This document shows, piece by piece, positions 1-13,129 of a stretch of DNA of 64,000 nucleotides (position 1 is its first letter; the number at the start of each line of letters is the position of its first letter). Source of the stretch: Isoetes taiwanensis (lineage: Eukaryota; Streptophyta; Lycopodiopsida; Isoetales; Isoetaceae). The DNA is taken from the NCBI GenBank assembly GCA_021234155.1, contig JAJEKV010000022.1:8029961-8093960 (forward strand), read 5' to 3'. A model generated the notes under the pieces. The model saw nothing but the letters and a program-made list of their open reading frames with translations, was not told the origin of the DNA and did not search any database. The position numbers and the translations under genes are program-made.

Positions 1-1185
1 AACACTTTAGGATGAAGCAGGACCACATACATCGAGTGCACCATGTACTCCTCCTTGACACTGCCATGAACCATGGGGAGCTACATCTTGTGGATGTGGA
101 GGATGAGTAGCAGCTACTTTTTCCCAAATGCCACGGTCCCAACGAATAGGTCCAGGTATGGATACCTTGATGCACAGAATGGGCACTCCAGTGGCTAGTA
201 TGTAACTCCATCTGTTTGTGTCAGCGCAGTTAACCTAGCAGTTTTACATACTAGAATTTGGCCCATTCATGCAGTTCAAGAGGAAACAATCAGACTATTC
301 TAAAAAGGACCAGGGATAGCACAGAATAAAACAAGAATGTAGGATCTGGGATTAGGGTTGATGCTTCAGCAAAGCAGAATATAATTTTGATGATGCTACA
401 TATGTTGTATAGGAACATGATATTCCTCCAGAAGATTGGGCGAATAGAAGAACCGAGCCAGGTAGTAAAATAAGATGTCAAGGAAGAATCAAGTCCAATG
501 GGCAAAGATGCAATGTTGAGATTAATAAAGTTTGTGGAGAGTCTTCTATTGCGCCATGTTTTACTAGACGAAGGAAAACAAATGGGAGAGAGATCACACA
601 TAGGTTTTGGTTTTGTCATGAAAATGTGTAGCATACCTTCTATCCAATCGCGGGCATTATAGCCACACCTACTCGTCGAGTTGATTGGCCTGTGGCAAAA
701 GGAGTGAACTCGTGAGGAGTTGGAAATGTTGGAGAACGGGAACTATTCTATTAGAGGAATTAACCCACGAAACTCATTGCCCAAAGTGACTACTATAAAC
801 ACTCCTACTGCGAGCAGCTCTTTCCACTTCATGGAACGTTTTGGCAAGTGCATGAATGGTGGAAATAAGCTTTGTGTAGATGCTGAAACCAAACTAAATA
901 AAGCTTTACAACTAGAATGTGATATTGAATCTATAAAGGTCAATATCCACCATATAAATATTGGGTATCAAGTGCGGTGACCTGATGAAACTTATACAGT
1001 AAGGCTCTCAAGCATCCCACATGCCCAAATTTCATGCATAGAGAACTGAAACCTGTATTGAGAGAGGATGTTTTACACAGGGTCCTTGCTTGAGGATGCA
1101 CACACTATTTTGCATGAATTTTTCATATTGAATAGTGTAATTGTTAACCTTCAATACTAATATTATTGAGTATATTCTTTAAACA
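1..1185. other. No supported gene; weak ORF only
   Basis: I see no recognisable gene here. A plus-strand open frame at 720–980 (86 codons) has no motif I know, and the minus-strand frame at 290–634 is low-complexity and AT-driven. No splice pattern links them. The stretch could hold old transposon debris. Confidence 0.4.
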
Positions 1186-1189
1186 TATT

Positions 1190-1435
1190 GGGTGAACATG
1201 CTTACCTTATGAGTGCATTTTGCTATGTATTGGCTCATATTGATTTCATTTTGCTATATGTTAAAACCCACCCTTTAAACATGCTCATCTTATGAGTGCA
1301 TTTTGCTATATATTAAAAATAAACTAGTGAATTTTGCTATTTTGCTATATGTTAAAACTCACCCTTTAAACATGCTCATCTTATGAGTTCACTATATGTT
1401 AAAAATGAACTAGTGAATTTTGCTATATATTGAAG
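1190..1435. repeat. AT-rich tandem repeat
   Basis: The phrase 'catgctcatcttatgagtg' followed by 'cattttgctatat' and 'gttaaaa' recurs three to four times with small deletions. It is a short imperfect tandem array with no coding content. Confidence 0.75.
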
Positions 1436-1639
1436 AAAAGTAGAGATGATTTTATCCCACCACATGAGAATATCCTTAAGAATATTCTTTCATAACACCC
1501 TCTAAGCCATCTTCATATAAACCCTCCAAATCAAATTTCCCTTTTTAACAAGGCCACTTTCTTTTAGTCTTAGATTAATTGGTTCATATTGTGCTTCTAG
1601 TGTCATATAAAAGCTTTATCTCATATTCCTACTATTATG

Positions 1640-2035
1640 TCACCATTCTTCTAGGGTAGGGTCGCCTCCTATCGTGACTGCCCCTCGGGGCACGGGTCGC
1701 TCCCCCGTCGTGCCGGTGCGACATCGCCATGTGTCATGCCGATCGGGCCCTCTACCGTGGGATGGTGGCAGGGCTTCACCACGTGTGTGACTAGTTCACG
1801 TTTTGTGGACGTCCTCTGGCCATTATGGGTTGCTCCATTGCGTTAGCCATGTGCCCCGCTGTCGTGCAACTAGTGTTTGCGGCTGTGCAACAAAGCTCCG
1901 CTATGCGTTAGCCCCGTTGCCAGCTGTCGTGTAACTGGTGTCCATAGTTGTGCAACAGAGCTTCGCTATGCGTTAGCCCTGTTGCTCGCCGTCGTGTAAT
2001 TGGTATCTATGGGGTAGCAACAGATTTACACACTC
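1640..2035. repeat. GC-rich island with ~66-bp tandem repeats
   Basis: The base composition switches abruptly to GC-rich at about 1,640. From about 1,850 to 2,030 a unit of roughly 66 bp is repeated three times, each copy containing 'gtgcaac' or 'gtgtaat' variants, a 'gctatgcgttagcc' core and 'gttgc'. It lies just upstream of the pogo-type transposase and may be the element's subterminal region. I could not find matching terminal inverted repeats. Confidence 0.6.
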
Positions 2036-2230
2036 GTGGCTGCGTTAAGAAGACTGATCAGGCCGATTCGAAAGTAGAATTCAATGCCCCTTGCTTGAAT
2101 TCGCGCCCATTCTAGCACTCGATGATCGGAATCCAATTTGAATACCCAGCTCATGCTATGGCTCCCAACAGGATAAAAGGCAGCTTCAGCTTCCAATTTT
2201 CAAGCTTATCAACATCAGGCCGTGAGGAGC

Positions 2231-4623
2231 ATGACAACGGACATGGTTTCCACAAGAGGTCGCAGGGAGGACGATGGTAAAGCCAGCAACATGGTACCTA
2301 CAACAAGGAAAGGGGTCATTGTGCCGAGGAGGAAGCGTCGAGCACCACAAATTAGTGCTGCATCCCCCACAATGCCACGGAGGCCAACCAAACGAGGGCA
2401 ATGGACTAAAGATCAAATGGCCGACATGTTGGATGAGGTTAGTGAGTATGGTATATCTGTTAGAGAGGCATCTAGAAGGTCTGGAATCCCAGAGTCAATA
2501 ATAAGGGACTGGCTGTATGCCCGTATAACTCATAAACAAACTGGTAATCCTCAAATTCTAACAACTCTACAAGAGGAAGAATTAGTTAACCGTGCACTCT
2601 CTAGGGCTGAGGAGGGAATTGGGGTTACACTCTCGTCTGTCAAAGAGAGGGCAGCACAGATGGCTATGGAAGGGGGGCAACTCAGATTTTCGTGGGGTTC
2701 CTGGGAGTAAATGGTGGAAGTCGTTCAAGCAAAGGCATCCAGAGGTTGCACTAAGAAGTGCAGAGACACTAGATATAGCTCAGGTGCGAGCTATGACACA
2801 GCAGAACTTGGATAACTTCTATGCTGGTCTGAGGCAAATATATGGCGAGTTTGATCTCCCGGCCTCTAGGATTTGGAATGCTGATGAGACTGGCATCCAA
2901 GATGGGAAGGTAAAGGGCATGAAGATCATAGGGAGGGAAGGGGAGAATAGGGTAAGTGAGGTTGTCATGAACAACAGGGAGTGGGTTGCAATAATGGTAT
3001 GTGTAAATGCTAAAGGATTCAAGATACCTAATATGTACATCTTCAAGGGTACTCGGATGAGGCAAGATAACATTGCCAGATGTGAGGAAGGGGCAATTCA
3101 GGTTGTCCAGCCCTCAGCCTGGATGACTACAGAATTGTTCAAGTCCCGGTTGTCACATTTTGTTGCTAGGGTCCCAGGTGGAGTATCCCCATCAAGGCCA
3201 TACTTTATGATATTGGATGACCATGGCAGCCATGTGGAGCTGGAAGTAATTTTGGTAGCTAAAGGAACGGGCATTCATTTTGCTCTACTTCAACCCCACA
3301 CATCCCATAGATTACAACCTTTGGATGTGGCATGCTTTCCACCATTCAAAGCAGCATTCAAAAGGTTGAGGTCTTCCTCTATGGTTAGCAAAGGGAGGAC
3401 AGAGCCAAAGAGGGAGGACATTGCAGAGCTCATTTCACAGGCCATTGAATCAACCTCTCAGTCACCACGAATGGTCTCCGGATCGGTGCAACGGGATGTC
3501 TTAATCTATTCCGGTGGGAGCAGATGGGAGCAGCACATGCATGTGTGCATGTGTGCAGCTTCCTGAAAACCTGAGGACTTCACAGGCCTATATGCAACAG
3601 TCTCAGGCCACGAGGGCAAGAAAGAGGGGTTTAGCTCTAGATCTGAGTGGAATGGTGCACATCTCTAGTGATGGCTTCTGTGAGGCCTTGGCAGTTGAGA
3701 GGTTTAGAAGGGCTAAGGCTGCGAGACTAAAGGATGAGCAAGTTGCAGCCAGGAAACTCGAGGTTGCTAGAAGGAAATTGGAAAGGCAGGAGGCTGCCAA
3801 GAGAGCATAATAAAATAGGGAAGAAAGGGAAAATAAGAAGAAGGAAGATGCTGAATTTGAAGCCTCTACTGCAAGACTCAGAGAATTCATGTACCCCAGG
3901 GGCGTTTCAAGAGTGGCTGCAGTCTTTGGCTTCCAGAGGCCAATGGGTGATGAGGTGAAGAGCAAAAGGTTAGAGGTTAGAAACATGAGGATGAGGCAAG
4001 GGATAAGTCCAATTAGGGCTCCAATAGTCCAAATATCATTCACGCTGGACTATGAATGTCAACAGGTCAATGGATTGACAAAACCAGTTATGTCTGATCA
4101 CACAATTTCCCATGATAGTGAAGAAGAAGTGCAGGTTATGTGTAGCTTGGAGGATACACACTTATGCTCGGGAGAAGTTGCTGGTGTGCAGGATGTTAGC
4201 ATAGAAGGGCTCTTGCCTCTGGTCAGACCTGTCCCAAACTCCATTAGCACAATCAGGTCACCAATGAAGACATGGGACTTGGTCAACAGGGAGAGAGAGT
4301 CACAGACACACGCTGAGATTGGCCCTGAGGATTCCATGAGGTTGGACACACAAGGTTGGGTCAATTATTCAGCAGCCAATTCTGGCCCTCAGCACGATGG
4401 GGATAGTAGGATCATTTGAGAAATGGTCGAAATAGGTTTGGACAGGGACATAATCTCCCCGACCAGAGGAATGGATGTGGAGTTTGCAAAGACTTGGAAG
4501 GCAAATATGTCTGAAGGCATGGGACCAACATCAAGATTCGAAGAGGGCAACACATTCACTAACCAGGTTTGTTTAGTCTACAGCAGGCTTTTAATGAGAC
4601 TGGGATTTGTAATACAATACTAA
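2231..4623 (+). pseudogene. Pogo-type (Tc1/mariner superfamily) transposase, decayed
   Basis: This is a cut-and-paste transposase. The N-terminal part (2,231–2,670) reads as a psq/CENP-B-like helix-turn-helix: WTKDQMADMLDEV, then GISVREASRRSGIPESIIRDW. The catalytic DDE_1 part (about 2,690–3,420) shows NADETG (first Asp), MILDDHGSH (second Asp) and PHTSHRLQPLD (third acidic residue). A long charged C-terminal tail with a Lys/Arg/Glu coiled-coil follows (about 3,600–4,620). The gene is broken. A frame change falls at the G6 run at 2,672–2,677, another near 3,490–3,560. In-frame stops are TAATAA at 3,808–3,813 and TGA at 4,417–4,419. I chose ATG 2,231 as the first Met in the open frame before the HTH. 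The superfamily call is firm; element ends were not found. Confidence 0.88.
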
Positions 4624-4659
4624 TATTTGCATATGGCAAGTATTTGAAGATAGTGACGA

Positions 4660-6630
4660 GATCATAGACAACTAAGGCATCTGCCATTCAACCCTAAGTC
4701 CATTGCATTGTTTACTACGTTTGATATATTTGTTAACTCATCAGGACCAGCTTTCTGAATATATAATACAACAAATGTGCCCAGGAAACAGATTAATGCA
4801 TACATAATAATTTCTATAAAGAATGGGAAGATAAGAAAAATAGTAGGCATGGAATGTAAACCCTATAAAATTAAACAATGGTTATCACAATAATATTATC
4901 AAATTGCACATAGGCACTACTTACTCCGTAATATGAAGACATGGTTTAAATGAATTTACTAGAGAATTAACCATGCCTCATGGCTAGTGTCCACCATAAT
5001 AAAATTATTGCTAGCAAACATAGGCAATAAAGAAAATGATGATATGGCTAGCAAAAAAATAGGATAGACAAGATGAGATAAGGCTAGGCTAATTGGTAGG
5101 ACAAGGAAGACCATGCAAAGAGGCGAGATGCATGACACAATGCTTAGAATAAGGAAACGATGCAAAAGAAAATGACACGTAGAAGGTAATCTGACCAATC
5201 CAATATAGTTCCCTAATGGCTACTCATGATAGCACCATATTGCACTACAATATCATAAAGCCTACAACCAATTATCCCACAAGTCTTGAGTGATGTACCA
5301 CCTATAAATGCAACCATAATTCATAGATAAGCACCATCTATAAAGAATTGTGAAGAAAGCAAACAAGGGTATGAAAGTAGAATACATCAATTGCGAGGGA
5401 TAACATATAAAGGGTTTCACGACGTGGAAATGAAGCACGTTATAGAACAATATTGTTTGAACCAAGGCCAAGGTATCAAAGAGGGTATAATAACACAGTC
5501 CAACAACCACAGACTTGAACAAATATAAAACGAAATAGATGGCGTATAAGGGCTAGGGGTATGCAAGTACAAAATTTGCTATACTGTATAACAAGATTCG
5601 CAAAATACTATAAGATTTCAAGCAGAATACTATATGGTGTTGATTTCGTACGTGCAAAATACAATTATGAAGGCTCTCGCTGCCCTACGTCACCCCCCGT
5701 GTGAATATGCACCCAAACCAAAGGGGGTTTAAGGGGGATTTTAATTTAAATGTGTTGGACCCTTAATTAATGTCAATGGTAGTTATGTGTTGATTGTTAA
5801 TGTCAATGGTTGTTATGTGTTGGTTGTTATGTGTTGGGGGATTTAATTTTTATATGTTGGATGTTAATGGTTTGTGTTGCAAAAAAAAAATTTTGGCCTC
5901 AAGGACGTCCCCTAAGGTGACAAAAACTTTAGAATTCAAACCCGGAAAAAACTAGAATTCATTTGAGGCTTTCATCACCGTAGCTTTTGAATTTGATCAC
6001 AATAAAACAAATAGAACATAAGTAAAATTTACCATAAAGATAGAGCAGATTGATCCCTTTATTCTAAAAGTCATAAAGTTTGCAACACAAAGAAAACCCC
6101 CTCATTATTATGCTACATATTGTTACTTCGCTACAACTATTTCTCTTTCACAATGACACCATTGTTTATCAATCCATATGATTTTGGATGCTCCATCTCT
6201 AGCTTAAAGGTAATGCATGATTCACCTTACGGTTTGATTAAAGTTCCAAACCTACAATATAAATGCATTCTTGTGGCCCTTTGTTTGACCTGATCTACGT
6301 GACATGGAAAAGGGCGTAGAATAATCCGTCATTGTGTGCATAAGAATCCATTTGTTGATTGAAGCTAAAAGTCAAGCTACTATGAACAATCCGGCAGACG
6401 GGAATATCCAAGAGTTGGAAGCAAAACAGAGGGCCTAAACTTGAATCTGCAAAGAAAATCTTAGGGAAGGAAACAAAAGAGGTTTTGCAAAGACTACATT
6501 GTAGAATCGGAAACCAAAAACATTATGCTAATCAAGAAACATTAAAAACAAATACCTTTGTAAATGTGAGCAAAAAATCCATCTCGTCGTGGTAGTAAAA
6601 TCCACTCCTAACAATAAGAATCCAAGAGGG
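4660..6630. other. No gene seen; AT-rich intergenic DNA
   Basis: Open frames here are short, AT-driven and without motifs. A small repeated phrase ('gttaatgtcaatggt' with 'gttatgtgttg') occurs at 5,770–5,835. I see no transposon ends or RNA genes. Confidence 0.5.
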
Positions 6631-6634
6631 CAAG

Positions 6635-6795
6635 TACACATGCATATGCACACATGCACATACATGCACACATGCACATGCACATGCACTTGCACTTGCC
6701 CTTGCACTTGCACATGCACAATACAGATGCACATGCACACACATGCACATGCATGTGCACATGCACATGCATACACATGCGCAGTGTTCATGCAC
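6635..6795. repeat. ACATGC/TGCACA microsatellite
   Basis: A simple repeat built of 'catgcaca', 'acatgcac' and 'cttgcac' units, interrupted but continuous. It makes long His/Met/Thr or Cys/Val/His frames on both strands, which are artefacts. Confidence 0.9.
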
Positions 6796-6799
6796 AAAC

Positions 6800-9065
6800 A
6801 CATGCAGAGAAAGACAACAACCCTCGGATTGTTCCCACCAACGAAAATCAACGGCCCATAAATGGTGCACTCTAGAAATACTATTTAGTACACCTCAACG
6901 AATACAACAACGAAATCATAGAAAAACCATGTGAAAAAGCGTATAAAAATCTAAAAGTAACCCCCTGTTATTGTGCTACATATTCATGATCATAGCAACC
7001 ATATTGAACTACATCATCATACTCTCGCGATACTAAAGGCAACCAGTATCCAACAAGACTCCAACCATGGTTTTAACCAGTTACTAGAGATATGATGGCA
7101 ACCATAATTCATGGCCCATCAAGCAACATGCACCCCAAAACCAAGAGAGCATTTGTGAATCTAAAACCATGACTTTAAGATTACCTTAAAAGTAACGTCA
7201 CAAAGGGTACACAAATAACATGGGTAAGATAAAACAAAATATAATTTGTTAATGATCTTTGCCAAAAGCAAGAAAATTGCAGAAAAAAGAAAATATAATT
7301 GCAACTTTGACCCACTGTTATGTATCCAATCAAAGATAAAACAAGGTGCTGCGCACGGAGGGTTGCCCTCAGTTTCCTCTGGGTAAAGTGGCTTAAATCA
7401 AACCGTGTGGAATCAAAATTTCTATGTCAAACCCCCATCATATATGTCGATTCAATATTTAAATTAAAGTAGACCCCTACCATGTTCTTATCAGGGATGC
7501 TTTTATTTATTTTTCCAATGCAAATTATATAGAATGGTTGACGAATATAAAGAAGAATAAGATTAATTTTAATGGCGAATATGTCAAATAATCCATCTTT
7601 TTTCACCAGCATTTGGCGAATTTGAAGCTTTATAATTCAAAAATATAGGCAAGTACATTAAAAACTTATGCTCAAAGTAGAAATGGGTTTGAATTCGAGG
7701 CATAAAAATAGAAAGCCTTTATGGAGGAAATCTAGTATTTCTAGGTCATCTATTCAATTCTAAAATCAAATTGATCCCATGAAATACATTACCTGCAAAT
7801 GCAACAAGGAAAACTCTATCAAGAAATACAAATCTTAAGGAATAACTTGCAGACAATCTTGTGATGCTCAAAAGCCAGTGTTTGTATAAATGAGGATGAA
7901 TACTAGATTTTTAGTTGCAAGAAGCTATAGAATTGGGGGCGAATGCACTGTTGTCCTAGGTTCGATTACATGGTGAATGTCTTCTTGGAAGGACAATTTC
8001 ATATCAACTCAGGGCGAATATTCTAATAAAAAATGTGATACGTAACCTACTAAACATTCGTAGGAAATTTTTGAAAATTCCTAAAAATTTGCCTATTGCG
8101 AATATTCGCCACTAAAGACATCACTGGTTCTTATAATCAGTTTGTAGATCCTCTACATTCATCTAGAAGCTCGTCTACAAGTCTCGCCCGATCGAGTTAT
8201 GTATATAACTGAATACTTGAATGTTCTAGAAATATCTGAACGTGTTTTATGTCTTCGTCTATAATGCTGTTGGGCGAGTGGCAACGTATAGGAGAGTCGG
8301 AAAGAACTAGGAATGGAAGTGCATACCCAGTTCATTTTGAGCACTAAAGAGGGTATGTAATGTTTGTGTTAGCCACACATTTTTTGTTATCATAACGTCC
8401 TTCATAGCATATGGTTTTTTGTAACAAGTAGAGGCACTACTTCTTCGCTTTATTTCTGAGCATGTGTATGTACTACTGTAGATATGCAAACTATGTATTT
8501 AATAGTATATTTAGACAAGTCATAATTTCATGGAATGAAATGATATGAAAATAGCTTCATGTGTAAATGCGAAAGATGTTCTCAATCATATGATGTGATG
8601 CTTTTGAAAATAAGAAGTGCATGTAACTTTTTTTGTTGTATAGAGCAAGAGTAGGTTGTCTTTGGAACTTTCAAGTTGACCTATTTTAGACTTTCGAAAC
8701 AATACATATGGTGTTTGTGCAATAGATTTAGGTTATATGTTTTTTGAATATGTGATCATGTGGATTATTGTCAAATTTCTTCCAGTTTAGCTTTTAGAAC
8801 AAGCACACATACACCAGAATAGTTTTTAACTATTTCATTGATTTATTTACATTTTTTATTTTTTCCTTGCAGAATCTAAGAGCTGCTAGAAAGAGGAAGA
8901 TAATCGTCCCTCCAGAGTTACCAAAATTATAAAGGCATGCCCCAAAAAATGTTTGGTTTCTACAACATGACAAGACATTTATCACTACACATTGGCTCAT
9001 GAATTTGCTTCCAAAAGCTGCTGGAAGACAATTCGTCGAGTTCAAAAACATCACACTGGCATCGC
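6800..9065. other. No gene seen; AT-rich intergenic DNA
   Basis: No motif-bearing frame, no clear splice-bounded exon and no repeat array was found. An acceptor-like 'ccttgcag' at about 8,866–8,873 precedes a short Arg/Lys-rich open stretch that I cannot assign. Confidence 0.45.
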
Positions 9066-9180
9066 CTGCTATAAGAATAGAATAGAATAGAATAGAATAG
9101 AATAGAATAGAATAGAATAGAATAGAATAGAATAGAATAGAATAGTTTTTTAACGTCCACGGAGACCAATAGGTCATGGT
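9066..9180 (-). mobile_element. LINE 3' end with (ATTCT)n tail, minus orientation
   Basis: Read on the minus strand this is the last ~35 bp of a LINE ('attggtctccgtggacgtta') followed by about 14 copies of a pentanucleotide (plus strand: AGAAT). The same 3' end lies on the plus strand at 11,450–11,505 and 63,335–63,395. It is a strongly 5'-truncated copy whose microsatellite tail replaces a poly(A). Confidence 0.8.
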
Positions 9181-9565
9181 GCTAAGCAGTGCAGTGTAAA
9201 GCACATAAAAACACAAAGAAATGAAGAATATGTGCTTTCAACCACCTGCCAAAGAAACATTAATGTCTGCACTTTTGTTGCTTTCCTTATTCCCTTGGTT
9301 ATTTGGCCTGCTTATGGTCATGCTTGGTTATTGTTGCTCGAAGGTTTGGGACTTGGACTTCCTGCGGCTCTTTGTAATAAAGCTTCCCACAACCACCTGC
9401 ATGCACCGGCCAGTTTCTAAGGTTGTCAAAGAGCAAAGTTCTAATTATAAGCATACACAATTATAAACCTTAATGTATACCTGCACAGGAGTAGTTGCCA
9501 CAAGAAGACCAACATTACATATCTGAATCATGAATGTAAATGGCAGAAGGGTTTACCTCTCCAGC

Positions 9566-9812
9566 AGCAATGGTTATAACATGGGGAGTAAATCCTTGTC
9601 CTGTAGACCCTGCCAGCCATGCGCCTGCTAAGCATACATCCACATCAAAAGCAAAATTCTGGACCATAGGCATGAAGATGCTTTGCATTTCGGTTAGATA
9701 CGATGAGCCAAACAGGCTGGCCCTCGAACACACAAACTGCATCAACATGAGCAGTGTCCTCGATGTTCCCATCTTTATCGTAGACATATTTCACTGGTCG
9801 GGCATGAAAATT
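9566..9812 (-). CDS. Possible coding exon, function unknown
   Basis: On the minus strand a segment lies between an acceptor-like 'ttttgcag' (just right of 9,812) and a donor-like 'gagag|gtaaac' (just left of 9,566). The first part reads YVYDKDGNIEDTAHVDA then VFEGQPVWLIVSNRN, which looks like real protein sequence. A frame change about 55 codons in is needed to continue into AGAWLAGSTGQGFTPHVI. I do not recognise the family. The antisense open frame at 9,540–9,884 competes with this reading. Confidence 0.35.
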
Positions 9813-9889
9813 CTGCAAAACCGCACACATACCAGAGAGGATGCTGCAGAAGATGTGCAAGCATTTTGTATACCCCTGATTTGAACTCC

Positions 9890-10204
9890 ATAATGTAGAT
9901 CAAATGAGAATGAGAGATAGGTATATAGGGAAAGAAGGTATAACAAAAAAAAAATTAGAGCTTGTAGGGCAAATGAGTCTCAATTTGTTAAAACTTGATG
10001 ACTCTTAAGAGCAAGATTTTTTGCTTCAGTAATTGCATTTAAACATAACTACTAACAACAATAAGATTAAAATATTGTGAAAAGGCCACCCAAATGCATG
10101 CATAGAAACAGAGGTTGTAACCTACGTCCTTGTCAAACCTAAACCTCTAGTCTTATGTGCAGGGCAAAATCATAAAACCTTAGGAGGAAGGATCTAGTTG
10201 CCAT
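9890..10204. other. No gene seen
   Basis: AT-rich sequence between the exon-like segment and the LINE fragment; nothing recognisable. Confidence 0.4.
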
Positions 10205-11505
10205 GCTAGTATGCAGCAACATTTACATGCTCTGCACAGTTTCTGTGAGAACATAGGTCTACGTGTTAATCTGCAAAAGACCAAGCTTTTGGTAGTTCAA
10301 TCTTCTCGTCACAATGTTCCCCCTATGCACTATGATAGCCGCGAAGTTGAAGTTGTGGATAGCTACAAGTATCTTGGTGTAGAATTCTGTAAGAACACAC
10401 TTTGGGAACAGTGTATTACCAAGCGGGTGGCTGCTGGATGGAGAGCACTCTATACAATGCAAAACAATTGTTTTCGCGCAGAAATTCATGATTGGCCACA
10501 GAAAGCCCACTTGTTTCGGGCTTTGGTAGAGCCTGTTTTACTGTATGGTTCTGAAGTGTGGGGGCCTGCCATTAGTGCTAGTGCTTGGGAGAGCTTCTTT
10601 CTCACTTACAGCCTTGGAGTTAAAACAATGGTGCCCTATGCTATTCTTTTACAAGAGACAGGTTTTTGGCCTCTTCAACATTCTGCCATGAAGCGCCATC
10701 TCCACTATATCTGCAAGGTGCACCACATGGATGATTCCTGTTCTTGCACTTGCCATGGCTGAATCTCCTCAGCGTTTGAAACGATGTTGGAAAGAGCATT
10801 GCACTACATGGTTTGCCCATTGGGTCGGCAACCCGAAACCTTTACCCCGATGCTTGCCGGTTCGATCCTGAGCTTTTGCAACAATATCTTAATGGTCATT
10901 TTTCTCAAAAGATATGGGACGCAGTTACTTTGGCCCAAGTGAAAACTGGTCATTATCATGCACACATAAATCCCACTTTGGCACCAGGGCCCCAAGCTTA
11001 TTTACTTGCTTCATTGTCCAGGAACAAGCTTGTAGCTATTGCATCAATTCGCCGCGGGGGTCCCAGGTGCTCTGGATTGAGACATGTAGATGGGAACGCG
11101 GCCGCAATTGCCGCGAGAAGCGAGACTATGTGCACATTGCCGCCACTGAGTTATTGAAGATGAAAGCCATACTCTTCTGAGTTGCCCTGCTTTTGAGATA
11201 GTCCGGAATCATTTTTCGACCTTAGCATTCCATTCCACGCTTCCACAACTTTTCAGCGCACCATATGTGCATGACTTGGCATTATACATACTTGAGGTTC
11301 TAGATAAACGTCTGCAATTACTGAGCCCTCAGTAGTCATTATCTAAGCTTGTCTAGTATCATCATTACTGCAAAGGGTTTTCCCTTGAAAACCTTTCGAG
11401 GCAGGGGTTTTTTAATCCTAGTAGTAATAATTGTACTAGCCCATTGTATGGGTCCCATGACCTATTGGTCTCCGTGGACGTTAAAAAAACTATTCTATTC
11501 ATGCG
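10205..11505 (+). mobile_element. 5'-truncated LINE: RT C-terminus, zinc knuckle, 3' UTR
   Basis: The region from 10,211 to 10,762 reads as the C-terminal part of a non-LTR reverse transcriptase: IGLRVNLQKTKLLVV, then YKYLGVEF, then LVEPVLLYGSEVWGP. The YADD catalytic box is absent, so the copy is 5'-truncated. Downstream frames, shifted several times, give ETCRWERGRNCREK and a Cys/His-type tail (about 11,060–11,200), as in many plant and algal LINE ORF2 proteins. The 3' UTR (about 11,340–11,500) ends in 'ttaaaaaaactattctattc', matching the copies at 9.1 and 63.3 kb. It is dead as a coding unit. Confidence 0.85.
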
Positions 11506-11944
11506 ATATACAGATGATTTTAAGCTTATTCAAAGCTTTGCAAATTTCCCCAGAAAATCAAATATGCAATAGTAGCATCAATTTAGGGCATGAACTACAA
11601 TTAGATGGCAAGGATGAGGTCTATCTATGGCATATACACCTTGGCTATGGGGCCAGTGGGTCAAAGCACAATATAATGTCTCAAAAAAGTCGAATTTCTA
11701 ACTACAAAAATAGTTAAAAACGTAGTGGGGTTTTTAGGTTGTATTTTGAATTTTGCGAAAATTAAGGGGGAAAGGAGGGATTCGGTTCGGGAGGAAATAG
11801 CAAGAAACGAGAATGGGAGGGAATTTTCGTTTCGGACTCTCTAACTCTCCTCCACTGCACGGTTTACCTCATTTCGGTCTTTCTAGCTCTCTTTACAACT
11901 GTACTTTGCTGCAAGGTATGCACGCTTCTTAGGTTTCTCTTTCG

Positions 11945-13030
11945 CCATGACAAAATGGCATCGTATAAAGCTTGCTACATTTATATTTCTTGTTTTATCT
12001 TTTATCTGATAGATGTTAAAGTATGAAGGCTTTGCTTACTTGGTTTTGTTCATGCTCGTCCTGAACCCTTAAGGCCCTGGTGCTAATTTTTGGGCCATGA
12101 CTATTACAAAGCCACAGTCATATCAGTTTTGATAAATTGTTGTGCTATCTAGTTATATAGTCAACAGCCTCGGCTCAATAGAGTACTGCTCTTCTTTCTG
12201 TCCTCTAGCTATTCAAGTATATTCATAGTGTTTTATCAATATCTCATCTGTTCAACAGCAGAGGTGGTCGATTTCTCCCACCAGCATTCTTTAAACAGTA
12301 GAGGGAACACATTTGCCTCTCGGATTGTAAATGCTCTTTTGTTAAACAATATTAGAGGTCATAATCCTCAATTATGCCAGGATGTATAGATTTTTGTATA
12401 CACACCATCTATTTCGAAGGTTCTTCCTTATTTCTCTATATTTCTAAAAGCCCTTAAAAGGCAGTTCCACTGCTACTAATGCAATCTAGGCAGGTATATT
12501 TGCTCTGAATTAATTTCTTTATATGACCTTTTATTAGCTCTACTCTACCATTTTGATTTCTTGCTTTTGCAACGTTTGCATACATCTCCGTGCTTCTCAA
12601 CAGAACCTTTAGACCAATTAATATTTCTTGTTATTTGTCCTTCTTATATTGCCATTGTATTTCATGTTATAATGTTATGTTATATATTGAACATTTCGTC
12701 CTCTCTAGCTCTCCACCGAATCAAATCCTCTACTTGAAGAAAAGTATGTACTCATCTCAATTTTCTGTTTTGCTATCATGTATGTTACAAGTAGTTTCAT
12801 TCTTTGTGCAAGATGCAATACTAAGCAGAACGGGAATTTAGAATGGGAAAGTAATCTGACAAAATGGCATCGTATAAAACTTCCTACATTTTTATTTCTT
12901 CCTTTAGATTTTATGTGATAGATGTAAGGCTTTAATCATGGTAAGCCTGAACCCTTAAGGTTGTGATGCTGATTTCTGAGGCAGGAGACAGGTCAGTTTT
13001 CATAATTTGTTGTGCAGTCTTTTATAGATA
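11945..13030. repeat. Imperfect duplication inside the first intron
   Basis: About 200 bp starting near 11,945 ('gacaaaatggcatcgtataa', later 'ctgaacccttaagg', 'ttgttgtgc') reappears near 12,855–13,020 with substitutions and a deletion. The two copies are about 900 bp apart in the first intron of the FCP1-type gene. Confidence 0.7.
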
Positions 13031-13129
13031 GGCAATAGATGCACCTCTTAGACCATAGTATTTCTTTTGTCCTTATATTGCAATTGTATTTTATGATGTC
13101 AGAAATCTAATGTAAAGTTGCATTAACAG

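Noticed and set aside
6589-6934. Cys/His- or Thr/Met-rich proteins on both strands
   Set aside because: They are translations of the CA-rich microsatellite.
9540-9884. Plus-strand ORF of 114 codons
   Set aside because: It is antisense to a segment with plausible splice borders and more protein-like sequence; no motif supports the plus reading, though neither strand is certain.
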